DNA of 64,000 nucleotides from Clostridiales bacterium (GTDB lineage: Bacteria; Bacillota; Clostridia; Christensenellales; CAG-138): assembly GCA_012838425.1 (NCBI GenBank), contig DUPG01000008.1:84042-148041 (forward strand). Direction: 5' to 3'. Positions 43,024 through 51,566 of this stretch are shown here, piece by piece. A program made the translations under genes and the position numbers. The first letter of the stretch is position 1; every line of letters begins with the position of its first letter. The notes beneath the pieces were generated by a model that was not told the origin of the DNA, did not search any database, and saw nothing but the letters and a program-made list of their open reading frames with translations.

Positions 43024-44325
43024 CTATTTACTTTTTTTCTGTCTGTGTTTTTCGGCTATCTTGGCTTCAAGCCCCATATCGCTTGGAATATAATACTTCT
43101 TGCCCTTTACTGATGGCGGCATATACTCCTGCTCAACCTCATGATTCGGGTAATCGTGCGGATACTTGTAGCCCACGCCGTCGCCCAATTTCGCTGCGCC
43201 CTTGTACGAAGTATCGCGCAAATGCACGGGCACAGGCTCGTCAATAGTGTTTTCAGCGTCCTTCATCGCCTCGCCTATCGCCATTACAACAGAGTTTGAT
43301 TTCGGGCTTTCGCATATGAATATTATAGCCTGCGCTATGGGCAATCTCGCTTCGGGCATACCTATAAGTTCAAGCGCCTGCGCCGCGGCAACTGCCTGCT
43401 GTAATGCTTGCGGATTTGCCAACCCCACGTCCTCAGAAGCGTGCGCTATCATTCGCCTTACTATTATTCGCGGGTCCGCGCCTGCGTATATGAGCCTTGC
43501 GAACCACGCCAACGCCGCTGACGAATCTCCGCCCCTCAGACTTTTGCAGAAAGCGGATAGCATATCGTAAAACTGCTGCTCATCGCAGTTAATTGCCTTT
43601 GCCTGTATGGAGTCCTCGGCAATCTCTTTAGTAATATGAATCCTACCGTTTTCATCTTTCTCGGTTGTAAGAACTGCAAGCTCTAAAGCGTTCAAAGCAC
43701 ATCTTACATCGCCATTAGCTATATATGCTATGTGGTCAAGCGCGTCTGCATCTATTACGACATCGTATCTGCCAAGCCCTCTCTCCTTATCCGTCAACGC
43801 GCGATTCAGGGCAGTTTTTACATCATCAACCGTAAGAGGATAGAACCTGAAAACTCTGCAGCGGCTTACAATAGCGCCTGTCATAGCGATATACGGATTC
43901 TCCGTCGTTGAGCCAATGAACTTGATAGTACCGCTTTCAAGCGCGGGCAATATGCTGTCGGATTGTGCCTTTGTCCACCTGTGGCACTCGTCTAACAGTA
44001 CATAGGTGCCTATTCCGTACATTTCCAGGTGCTTTTCGGCTTCCTGTATTACGCTTCGAATTTCCTTTACGCCCGATGTTACGGCGTTCAGCTTTATGAA
44101 TCGCGAATTCGTGGTATTTGCTATTATTGAAGCCAGAGTTGTTTTCCCCACGCCGGGCGGACCGAAGAAAATACTGCTTGTGAGAGAGTCTGTTTCAATA
44201 GCTCTGCGCAAAAGCTTGCCCTTGCCGACAATATGCGCCTGCCCTATGAATTCATCTAATGTAAGGGGGCGTATTCTGTCAGCCAAAGGGGTGGTTATTC
44301 TTTTTTGCGCATCTAATAGGTTCAT
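43024..44325 (-). CDS. rarA: Replication-associated recombination protein RarA (MgsA)
   Basis: The 433-residue AAA+ ATPase has RPLTLDEFIGQAHIVG, Walker A GPPGVGKTTL, Walker B LLDECHR, sensor GSTTENP and the C-terminal MgsA tetramerisation region (YKYPHDYPNHEVEQEYMPP). RarA acts at stalled replication forks. It is transcribed from the minus strand, 50 bases downstream of the vor operon's start-proximal genes' opposite end, and may have its own promoter. Confidence 0.95.
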   Translation of the reverse strand: MNLLDAQKRITTPLADRIRPLTLDEFIGQAHIVGKGKLLRRAIETDSLTSSIFFGPPGVGKTTLASIIANTTNSRFIKLNAVTSGVKEIRSVIQEAEKHLEMYGIGTYVLLDECHRWTKAQSDSILPALESGTIKFIGSTTENPYIAMTGAIVSRCRVFRFYPLTVDDVKTALNRALTDKERGLGRYDVVIDADALDHIAYIANGDVRCALNALELAVLTTEKDENGRIHITKEIAEDSIQAKAINCDEQQFYDMLSAFCKSLRGGDSSAALAWFARLIYAGADPRIIVRRMIAHASEDVGLANPQALQQAVAAAQALELIGMPEARLPIAQAIIFICESPKSNSVVMAIGEAMKDAENTIDEPVPVHLRDTSYKGAAKLGDGVGYKYPHDYPNHEVEQEYMPPSVKGKKYYIPSDMGLEAKIAEKHRQKKSK

Positions 44326-44375
44326 ATATATAGAAAATGTGGGATAAGAATACTCTTACCCCACGAAATACAGTT

Positions 44376-44921
44376 TTACTTTGTAGCTCGTGCGGCCTCC
44401 GCGCCCTTTTTCAGCGCCTCGCGGTTCAAGGGTATGAGGTCTGCCTTCTTAGCGCCTAACTTATGCGAGAGCGCAGCGACTATGTTTTCAACATCAACGC
44501 ACTTCGTAACCTCAACAAACGCGCCGAGCATAACCATATTTATAACCTTGGGATTTCCCAGCCCGTCTGCAATATCGTTGCAGGGAACATAGTACACATT
44601 TATATCGGTGCGCTTGGGCTTTATATCAATAATCGAGCTGTTTATAAACAGATTGCCGCCGGGCAATAATGCGCTTTCGAACTTCTCAAGGGAGGGTCTG
44701 TTCATAGCTACTACATTTGTTGCCTGCGTAACAATGGGAGAAGCAACGGGTTCGTCGGAAACGACTACCGAGCAGTTCGCTGTGCCTCCGCGCATCTCGG
44801 GGCCGTATGAGGGAAGCCAAGAAACTTCCTTGTCCTCAAGCATACCGGCATAAGCCAATAGCTGACCCATAAGAAGCACACCCTGTCCGCCAAAACCTGC
44901 GAAAATGTTTTGTTCTAACAT
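44376..44921 (-). CDS. 2-oxoacid:ferredoxin oxidoreductase gamma subunit (VorC/KorC)
   Basis: The 181-residue protein shows the gamma-domain motif FAGFGGQGVLLMGQLLAYA and SWLPSYGPEMRGGTANCSVV. It is the fourth gene of a vorDBAC-type operon and binds part of the CoA/oxoacid site. One base separates it from the beta subunit gene. The complex oxidises a 2-oxoacid to an acyl-CoA and reduces ferredoxin. Confidence 0.93.
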   Translation of the reverse strand: MLEQNIFAGFGGQGVLLMGQLLAYAGMLEDKEVSWLPSYGPEMRGGTANCSVVVSDEPVASPIVTQATNVVAMNRPSLEKFESALLPGGNLFINSSIIDIKPKRTDINVYYVPCNDIADGLGNPKVINMVMLGAFVEVTKCVDVENIVAALSHKLGAKKADLIPLNREALKKGAEAARATK

Positions 44922-44922
44922 A

Positions 44923-45657
44923 TTAAACCTCCTTTTTTACGCCCAAAGGATAGTAGGGAATCATGTTTTCTTCAAGCCATTTCATTGATTCCGCAGGGCT
45001 CATACCCCAGTTCGTGGGGCAGTTAGAAAGCACTTCTACCAATGAGAAGCCCTTGCCGGCAAGCTGAGTTTCAAAAGCCTTCTTAATAGCTTTCTTAGCT
45101 TTAATTATATTGCCGGGGCTGTTTACTGCGACGCGCTCTATATAAGCAGAACCTTCGATGGTTGCAAGCATTTCGGCGATTCTTATAGGACTGCCGCAAT
45201 GCTCCTTGTCGCGACCATAGGGGGAAGTGGTGGTCTTTTGCCCTACAAGAGTTGTAGGTGCCATCTGACCGCCTGTCATGCCGTATATAGCGTTGTTTAT
45301 GAATATAGTCGTAATTTTTTCGCCTCTATGTGCAGCGTGAACTATTTCCGCGGTACCTATCGAAGCCAAGTCGCCGTCACCCTGATAGGTGAATACTACA
45401 TTATCGGGGTTAACGCGCTTAATGCCTGTTGCGACTGCCGGCGCTCTGCCGTGTGCTGCTTCCATTGAGTCGATATTGAAGTAACGATATGCGAATACTG
45501 CGCAGCCTACGGGAACAACCGCTATAGCCTTGTTAGCAACGCCTAATTCATCTATCGCTTCTGCAACCAAGCGATGAACTATTCCATGTCCGCAGCCGGG
45601 GCAATAGTGCATGACTGCATCAGTTAATACAGGAGTCTTTTTGAATACGGTTTCCAT
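44923..45657 (-). CDS. 2-oxoacid:ferredoxin oxidoreductase beta subunit (thiamine-PP domain)
   Basis: The start METVFKKTPVLTDAVMHYC (244 aa) has GGGAGG before it; the track start is 15 bases earlier, within the preceding gene. CPGCGHGIVHRL, YQGDGDLASIGTAE and FINNAIYGMTGGQMAPTT form the thiamine pyrophosphate site. Family resemblance is to VorA/KorB subunits that use 2-oxoisovalerate or 2-oxoglutarate. It overlaps or abuts the alpha-subunit gene. Confidence 0.93.
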   Translation of the reverse strand: METVFKKTPVLTDAVMHYCPGCGHGIVHRLVAEAIDELGVANKAIAVVPVGCAVFAYRYFNIDSMEAAHGRAPAVATGIKRVNPDNVVFTYQGDGDLASIGTAEIVHAAHRGEKITTIFINNAIYGMTGGQMAPTTLVGQKTTTSPYGRDKEHCGSPIRIAEMLATIEGSAYIERVAVNSPGNIIKAKKAIKKAFETQLAGKGFSLVEVLSNCPTNWGMSPAESMKWLEENMIPYYPLGVKKEV

Positions 45658-45661
45658 TATG

Positions 45662-46741
45662 TTACCTCCCAAGCTCTATGATTTTATTCAATATTTCTTC
45701 TGCTGTTGGAACAATGCTGCCCGGCTTGCCTAAGAAATCTACGGGCTTTTCGCCGTTTACTGCGATTTTTATGTCCTCAAGCATCTGACCTGCGCTTATT
45801 TCAACTACCAAAGCGCCCTTTACGCTCTTTTGTGCTATAGCGTCATGTACCTGCTTTGTCGGGAAAGGCCATACAGTAATAGGTCTTACGAGTCCTACCT
45901 TTATGCCCTTCTTAGCGGCTAATGCAATAGCGCTCTTGCATATACGGGCGACAGTGCCGTATGCGCAAAGTATGTATTCAGCGCCTTCTGTGTTGTATAG
46001 CTCTACCTTAACCTCTTTTTCCTGAATTTCCTTGTATCTTGCCTGCAAGCGGTCGTTCAATTCCTGCAATTCCTCGTGCTCAATATACAGTGAGTTTATA
46101 ACAGCGCGCTCGCGTGTTGACTTTTCTCTGTCCCAGCCGGTTGCCGCCCAAGTCTTTTCGGGTAGCTTTCTGCCTTCTGATTTCTTAGTGAACTCAACGG
46201 GCTCCATCATCTGACCTATAATACCGTCAGCCAGCATCATAACGGGTATGCGGTATGTATCCGCTACATCGAATGCTTCCTGAACCAAGTCAACAGCTTC
46301 CTGTACGGAAGAAGGCGCGTAAACCACCATTTTGTAGTCGCCATGTCCGCCGCCCTTTGTAGCTTGGAAATAGTCGCCCTGTGATGCCTGAATCGAGCCA
46401 AGTCCGGGACCTCCGCGCATCATATTTACAATGAAGCAGGGAAGCTCAGCGCCAGCAACATACGATATGCCTTCGGACTTCAAGCTGATACCGGGGCTTG
46501 AGCTTGATGTCATAACCCTTGCGCCTGCGCCTGCCGCGCCATATACCATGTTTATAGCGGCGACTTCGCTTTCGGCTTGCAGGTATGTGCCGCCGACCTT
46601 GGGCATTTGAGCCGCCATATACTCGGGAATATCATTCTGCGGAGTGATAGGGTAGCCAAAAAAATAGCGGCAGCCGGCTTGAATTGCAGCTTCAGCTATC
46701 GCTTCGCAACCTTTCATAAGTTGTTTCTTTGTATTCGTCAT
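45662..46741 (-). CDS. vorB: 2-oxoacid:ferredoxin oxidoreductase alpha subunit (VorB, 3-methyl-2-oxobutanoate type)
   Basis: The 359-residue protein has MKGCEAIAEAAIQAGCRYFFGYPITPQNDIPEYMA and TSSSSPGISLKSEGISY, the usual N-terminal pyrimidine-binding region, plus a C-terminal domain II. Close resemblance is to VorB, the subunit for branched-chain 2-oxoacids, but separating valine-derived from 2-oxoglutarate substrates by eye is uncertain. It is the second gene in the operon, 12 bases after the ferredoxin gene. Confidence 0.92.
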   Translation of the reverse strand: MTNTKKQLMKGCEAIAEAAIQAGCRYFFGYPITPQNDIPEYMAAQMPKVGGTYLQAESEVAAINMVYGAAGAGARVMTSSSSPGISLKSEGISYVAGAELPCFIVNMMRGGPGLGSIQASQGDYFQATKGGGHGDYKMVVYAPSSVQEAVDLVQEAFDVADTYRIPVMMLADGIIGQMMEPVEFTKKSEGRKLPEKTWAATGWDREKSTRERAVINSLYIEHEELQELNDRLQARYKEIQEKEVKVELYNTEGAEYILCAYGTVARICKSAIALAAKKGIKVGLVRPITVWPFPTKQVHDAIAQKSVKGALVVEISAGQMLEDIKIAVNGEKPVDFLGKPGSIVPTAEEILNKIIELGR

Positions 46742-46753
46742 AGTATCGCTCCT

Positions 46754-46960
46754 TTACTTATAAATTTCGATTACAGCGTCAGGACAAGTGCGTGCGCATG
46801 AAGCACAAGCGATGCATTGAGACATATCTGTAACTTCGGAAGGGTGATAGCCTTTAGAGTTTAACTTTGTCTTTGAAAGCTGCATAATCTTTTTCGGACA
46901 AGCTCTAACGCATAACCCGCAGCCCTTACAGCGTTCTTCGTTAATGATGACTTTTGCCAT
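46754..46960 (-). CDS. 2[4Fe-4S] ferredoxin-like delta subunit (VorD/KorD)
   Basis: The 68-residue protein contains two CxxCxxCxxxCP motifs (CKGCGLCVRACP and CIACASCARTCP), each ligating a [4Fe-4S] cluster. It is the first gene of the operon and passes electrons from the thiamine-PP active site to soluble ferredoxin. GAGG lies upstream, and a good promoter is about 55 bases away. Confidence 0.95.
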   Translation of the reverse strand: MAKVIINEERCKGCGLCVRACPKKIMQLSKTKLNSKGYHPSEVTDMSQCIACASCARTCPDAVIEIYK

Positions 46961-47014
46961 GCAGTATTACCTCACTTTCAAAATTGCTTCTGCAATCATT
47001 CTATTCTTGCGATT

Positions 47015-47043
47015 ATTATAACATTTATTTATATCGCGTGCAA
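47015..47043 (-). promoter_or_regulatory. Promoter of the vorDBAC operon
   Basis: On the minus strand: TTGCAC, 17 bases, TATAAT, with the -10 about 55 bases before the ferredoxin-subunit ATG. The vor and thrS promoters diverge within the same 309-base intergenic region, which shows no other feature I can name. Confidence 0.7.
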
Positions 47044-47205
47044 TTAAAGCAATGTAGCATACAGGGCTTATGGAAACCCCGAAAATGCCCATAAATATAG
47101 GCTTTTTTGCACTTAAACAGCCTGTGTTGTGAATATATTTGATTATATATTCGGATATGTGATTAAGTCATATTGCATAATGGCGCTTTATATGCCGATT
47201 TCTCT

Positions 47206-47234
47206 TTGACAACCTATTTTTTAAGGGTTATAAT
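47206..47234 (+). promoter_or_regulatory. Consensus sigma-A promoter of thrS
   Basis: TTGACA, 17 bases, TATAAT, perfect at both hexamers. The leader is only about 30 bases, too short for a T-box. Confidence 0.85.
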
Positions 47235-47269
47235 TTCAAGATAAAATATCTGAATCGGAGGAGAATGAA

Positions 47270-49207
47270 ATGAAAATTACTTTTCCCGATGGCTCAATCC
47301 GCGAGTTTGCCAACGGGCTTAGTGCCTACGACATTGCGGGGGAGATAAGCCCGCGCCTTAAAAAAGCGACGCTTGCTGCGGAAGTAAACGGCAAGGTTGT
47401 TGACGCTACTATGCCTATTGATTCAGATTGCACATTAAGGCTGTTAACTTTTGATGACGAAGAGGGGCGCCACGCTTACCGCCACACCGCTTCGCATATA
47501 TTGGCACAGGCTGTAAAACGCTTATATCCCGAAGCAAAGCTCGCTATTGGTCCTGCTATTGAAAATGGCTATTACTATGATTTCGATATAACACCTGCAT
47601 TGTCTATAACGGACTTCGAGGCAATAGAAAAAGAGATGAAGAAGATAATCGAGGCGGACTATCCCTTAGAACGCTTCGAAATGCCGCGCGAAGAGGCTAT
47701 AGCTTATGTAGAGGGCATGGGCGAGACCTACAAGGCGGAGCTTATAAGAGATTTGCCTGAGGACGCCGTAATCAGCTTCTATCGTCAGGGCGAATTCGTT
47801 GATTTATGCGCGGGTCCTCACCTTCAAAGCACCGGCAGGGTAAAGGCGTTTAAGCTGACTCATGTTGCGGGTGCTTACTGGAGAGGAAATGAGAAAAACC
47901 GCATGCTGTGCAGGGTATATGGCACAGCCTTCGATAAGCAAGCCGACTTAGACGAGTACCTGACAAAGTTAGAAGAAGCCAAAAAGCGCGACCATAACAA
48001 GCTGGGCAGAGAGCTTGAGCTGTTCACAACCGTAGATATAATAGGGCAGGGCTTGCCCATAATGCTTCCCAAGGGAACAAAGGTATTGCAGATATTGCAG
48101 CGCATGGTTGAGGACGAGGAGCAAAGACGCGGCTATATGATGACAAAGACTCCGTTAATGGCAAAGCGCGATTTGTATAAAATTTCGGGCCATTGGTACC
48201 ATTACAGAGACGGTATGTTCATAATGGGCGACCCCGACGACGAGGAAGCCGAGGTATTAGCTCTGCGCCCCATGACCTGCCCGTTCCAGTTCATGGCGTA
48301 TTTAACGCGTTCACGCTCATACCGCGACCTGCCTATGCGACTCTCCGAAACCTCAACGCTTTTCAGAAACGAGTCGAGCGGCGAAATGCACGGTCTTATA
48401 AGATTGCGCCAGTTCACGATTTCGGAGGGACATATCGCTTGCCGACCCGACCAAGTCGCTGACGAGTTCAGAGGCTGTTTGGATTTAGCAAAGTACTTCC
48501 TTGAAATATTGGGCTTAGTCGAAGATGTATCATACAGGTTCTCAAAGTGGGACGAGAACAATACAGAGAAGTACATAGGCGATAAGGAAAGCTGGGAGCA
48601 CACCCAGAACATGATGCGCGAAATACTTGACGACATAGGCATTAAATACACCGAAGCAAGCGGCGAAGCTGCCTTCTATGGTCCTAAGCTTGACATTCAG
48701 ATAAGGAATGTTCACGGCAAGGAGGATACGCTTATCACCATTCAGATAGACTTCCAGCTGGCCGAGCGCTTCGGAATGGTTTATACGGACGCAGACGGCG
48801 AAAAGAAGTACCCCATAGTGCTGCACAGAACCTCCATTGGCTGCTATGAGCGCACATTGGCGTTGCTTATTGAAAAATACGCGGGCGCATTCCCGACCTG
48901 GTTGGCTCCCGTTCAGGTAAAGGTACTCGCTATGACAGACCGCACGCATGACGCTTCGGTAGATATTGCGAATAAGCTGCAAGCGTTAGGTATTCGTGTA
49001 GAAACCGACCTCAGAAGCGAAAAGCTTGGCTACAAAATTAGAGAAGCTCAGATGCAGAAAATCCCCTATATGCTGATAGTTGGCGATAAAGAGGTAGAGA
49101 ACTCCGTAGTCGCGGTACGCTCACGCAAGGACGGCGATTTAGGCACAATGCCCCTACAAGAATTCATAGAGCGAATTCAAAACGAAATAGTAAATAAGCT
49201 GCGTTAA
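47270..49207 (+). CDS. thrS: Threonyl-tRNA synthetase
   Basis: The 645-residue protein has the complete ThrRS layout: TGS domain (1-60), editing domain with HTASHILAQ and the distal cysteine/histidine pair in DLCAGPHL, class II catalytic core (motif 2 FRNESSGEMHGLIRLRQFT; motif 3 LHRTSIGCYERTLALLIE) and the C-terminal anticodon-binding domain (APVQVKVLAMTD). It charges tRNA-Thr. AGGAG stands before the ATG. No T-box leader is present, unlike many Firmicute thrS genes. Confidence 0.98.
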   Translation: MKITFPDGSIREFANGLSAYDIAGEISPRLKKATLAAEVNGKVVDATMPIDSDCTLRLLTFDDEEGRHAYRHTASHILAQAVKRLYPEAKLAIGPAIENGYYYDFDITPALSITDFEAIEKEMKKIIEADYPLERFEMPREEAIAYVEGMGETYKAELIRDLPEDAVISFYRQGEFVDLCAGPHLQSTGRVKAFKLTHVAGAYWRGNEKNRMLCRVYGTAFDKQADLDEYLTKLEEAKKRDHNKLGRELELFTTVDIIGQGLPIMLPKGTKVLQILQRMVEDEEQRRGYMMTKTPLMAKRDLYKISGHWYHYRDGMFIMGDPDDEEAEVLALRPMTCPFQFMAYLTRSRSYRDLPMRLSETSTLFRNESSGEMHGLIRLRQFTISEGHIACRPDQVADEFRGCLDLAKYFLEILGLVEDVSYRFSKWDENNTEKYIGDKESWEHTQNMMREILDDIGIKYTEASGEAAFYGPKLDIQIRNVHGKEDTLITIQIDFQLAERFGMVYTDADGEKKYPIVLHRTSIGCYERTLALLIEKYAGAFPTWLAPVQVKVLAMTDRTHDASVDIANKLQALGIRVETDLRSEKLGYKIREAQMQKIPYMLIVGDKEVENSVVAVRSRKDGDLGTMPLQEFIERIQNEIVNKLR

Positions 49208-49212
49208 TTCTC

Positions 49213-50001
49213 ATGCGGATACGAAAGCTTATTTTGGGCTTGCTCAGGGTTTTTCTGATCCTGGCAGGCAGCTTATTGGTATTAGATACGGTATTATTGG
49301 TTGTGCTGAGGATAGGCAATTTCAGTCTTGGTCATATAATGCCTTTAATCATCGGCACTCCTTTGCTGTTTATGGGGATTTTCTTAGGCTTAATAAAAAA
49401 GCTGTGTAAACGCCATATAGCGTGGAGAATACTTGTATATTTCGTCGCTTTTTCCTATATTCTGTTCGGAATTACCTTGTGCGTAACAACCGCGCTTACG
49501 TTTACCGCGCAGAATGACCCTCCGCAGGGTGCTGACGCGATAATTGTGCTGGGTGCAGGTATTAAGGGCGAAAGGGTAACCTTAACGCTTGCCAACAGGC
49601 TTAATAAAGCTATCGAATACCACAATGCCAACCCCGAATCAATTATCATAGTTTCAGGCGGTCAAGGCAGGGGAGAAGCAATATCAGAAGCCTTTGCTAT
49701 GAAGCGGTATTTAGTTGCGCATAATATAGACGAAAGCAAAATCTACATGGAGGATAAATCAACGAGCACGGTTGAGAACTTCGTATTCTCTAATGAGATA
49801 ATTAAGGGATTATTCCCGAACGGAGCGAAAATCGTGTTTGTTACAACAGATTTCCATGTGTTCAGAGCGGAGCAAGTGGCGAAAAAGCACGGCATAGAAG
49901 CGGAGGGCATAGGCAGCGAGAGCGTTTGGTACATTACGCTAAACAACTATCTTCGCGAATGTGCCGCGATAGTTCAATATTGGATTACAGGAAAGATTTA
50001 G
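49213..50001 (+). CDS. YdcF/ElyC-family membrane protein (DUF218)
   Basis: The 262-residue protein has three hydrophobic segments in the first 110 residues, then a DUF218 domain: ADAIIVLGAGIKGERVT, IIVSGGQGRGEAISEA, STSTVENFVFSNEII and FVTTDFHVFRAEQVAKKHG. Family members (ElyC, SanA, YdcF) are linked to envelope biogenesis, with no firm reaction known. It follows thrS by 5 bases and precedes the MATE gene by 3, so all are likely one operon. Confidence 0.9.
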   Translation: MRIRKLILGLLRVFLILAGSLLVLDTVLLVVLRIGNFSLGHIMPLIIGTPLLFMGIFLGLIKKLCKRHIAWRILVYFVAFSYILFGITLCVTTALTFTAQNDPPQGADAIIVLGAGIKGERVTLTLANRLNKAIEYHNANPESIIIVSGGQGRGEAISEAFAMKRYLVAHNIDESKIYMEDKSTSTVENFVFSNEIIKGLFPNGAKIVFVTTDFHVFRAEQVAKKHGIEAEGIGSESVWYITLNNYLRECAAIVQYWITGKI

Positions 50002-50004
50002 AGT

Positions 50005-51390
50005 ATGAAAGAGATTACAACAAAAGAAAACAAGATGGGCACTCAGCCCATACCAAAGTTGCTTATAACAATGAGCCTGCCCATGATGCTGAGCATGCTC
50101 ACATTAGCGCTTTACAATATAGTTGACAGCATTTTCGTAGCGCAGATAAGTCAGAACGCGTTGACGGGCGTTTCCTTGGCGTTTCCGTTTCAAATGCTTA
50201 TTGTCGGCATAGGCGTAGGCACCGGCGTAGGCACCAACTCGCTTATAGCAAGAAAATTAGGTGAAAAGCAGAACGAGTACGCAAACAGAGCAGGCGCAAA
50301 CGGCATGTTTCTGGCAGTCGTCAGTTCATTAGTGCTGTCGGTTGTTTTCCTGCTGCTCTCAAGAACGCTGATGAGCCTTTTTTCCGACGACTCAGATATT
50401 ATCGAGCAAGCCACAATCTATCTTAGAATATGCGGCGGGCTTTGTATGGCAAGCGTTGTGGCAACTGTTTGCGAAAAGATATTGCAGGCAACGGGCAATA
50501 TGCTGCACCCCATGCTCATTCAGTTAGCTGGTGCTATTACAAACATAGTGTTTGACCCAATATTCATATTCGGCTATTTCGGAGTAAAGCCCATGGGCAT
50601 AGCCGGCGCGGCCTATGCGACGGTATTAGGGCAAGTAGTAAGCATGCTTATAGGCATTTACTTTTTATTCTTTTATAAGAAGAACGATATACTGCATATC
50701 AGGTTCAGGCGCTTCAAGCCTGATTCAAAGATTATTTTCGGAATATACGAGGTTGGCATAGCGTCTATCCTGATGCAGTCGGTCATGTCGTTCACAACCT
50801 TGGTGCTAAACAGCATTCTGATTTCGTTCTCGTCAATAGCTGTAAATGTATTGGGAGTGTACTTCAAGGTGCAATCGTTTATATTTATGCCCGTGTTCGG
50901 CTTAACATCGGGAGCGTTGCCCATATTGGCATATAACTATGGCGCAAAGAATAAGTATCGCTTTATTAAGACATTAAAAACAACCCTGTTTTATGCGTTT
51001 GCAATTATGATACTGGGCTTTATATTTATGCAGGCTTTCCCCACACAGCTGTTAGGGCTGTTCAACGCAGACGAGGAAATGCTGCAAATAGGCATAAAAG
51101 CGTTTAGAACAATAAGCTTTTCATTCCCGTTAGCTGCTATTACGATAGTGTTCATAACCACATTCAATTCAATAGGAAGGGGAGTTTTCAGCCTGATTAT
51201 TACGCTTATGAGACAGGTTGTAGTAATATTGCCTGTGGCGTATTTCTTCTCAAAGCTGTTTGGGCTAAGCTATATTTGGTTAGCATATCCCATTGCAGAA
51301 GTAGTAGGCTTCACAACAGCAAGCGTGTTTATGCTAATCTCGTATAAGACCTATGTTAAACACCTTGTCCCCGCAGGCGAGGTTAGTTAA
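50005..51390 (+). CDS. MATE-family efflux transporter
   Basis: The 461-residue protein has twelve membrane helices and the MATE pattern (PMMLSMLTLALYNIVDSIFVAQIS, then GVGTGTNSLIARKLGE). MATE pumps export cationic compounds using Na+ or H+ gradients. It is the last gene of the thrS operon and ends in a terminator. Confidence 0.93.
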   Translation: MKEITTKENKMGTQPIPKLLITMSLPMMLSMLTLALYNIVDSIFVAQISQNALTGVSLAFPFQMLIVGIGVGTGVGTNSLIARKLGEKQNEYANRAGANGMFLAVVSSLVLSVVFLLLSRTLMSLFSDDSDIIEQATIYLRICGGLCMASVVATVCEKILQATGNMLHPMLIQLAGAITNIVFDPIFIFGYFGVKPMGIAGAAYATVLGQVVSMLIGIYFLFFYKKNDILHIRFRRFKPDSKIIFGIYEVGIASILMQSVMSFTTLVLNSILISFSSIAVNVLGVYFKVQSFIFMPVFGLTSGALPILAYNYGAKNKYRFIKTLKTTLFYAFAIMILGFIFMQAFPTQLLGLFNADEEMLQIGIKAFRTISFSFPLAAITIVFITTFNSIGRGVFSLIITLMRQVVVILPVAYFFSKLFGLSYIWLAYPIAEVVGFTTASVFMLISYKTYVKHLVPAGEVS

Positions 51391-51414
51391 TAGTAAATAA
51401 GTGATAAATCAATG

Positions 51415-51435
51415 GGCGCACATTGCGCCTTTTTT
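51415..51435 (+). terminator. Terminator after the MATE gene
   Basis: GGCGCA-CAT-TGCGCC then TTTTTT. Confidence 0.8.
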
Positions 51436-51522
51436 GCTAGGGGGGAGTTGAGCGTGGAGTGAGGGGTTACCACGTAAGCGAATTATTTCATGACCGCAGT
51501 TTATCTCATGTCGCCCGGCAAC

Positions 51523-51550
51523 AAAAAAGGAGCGCTTTCACGCTCCTTTT
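51523..51550. terminator. Bidirectional terminator before nuoF
   Basis: AAAAAAGGAGCG-CTTTCA-CGCTCCTTTT: stem with A-run and T-run on either side; on the minus strand it ends the nuoEF operon 17 bases after the nuoF stop. Confidence 0.8.
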
Positions 51551-51566
51551 ACTTATGTACTTTGCT

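Noticed and set aside
46961-47269. T-box riboswitch upstream of thrS
   Set aside because: The perfect promoter lies only about 35 bases before the start codon, leaving no room for a T-box; no T-box sequence (TGGNACCGCG) is present.
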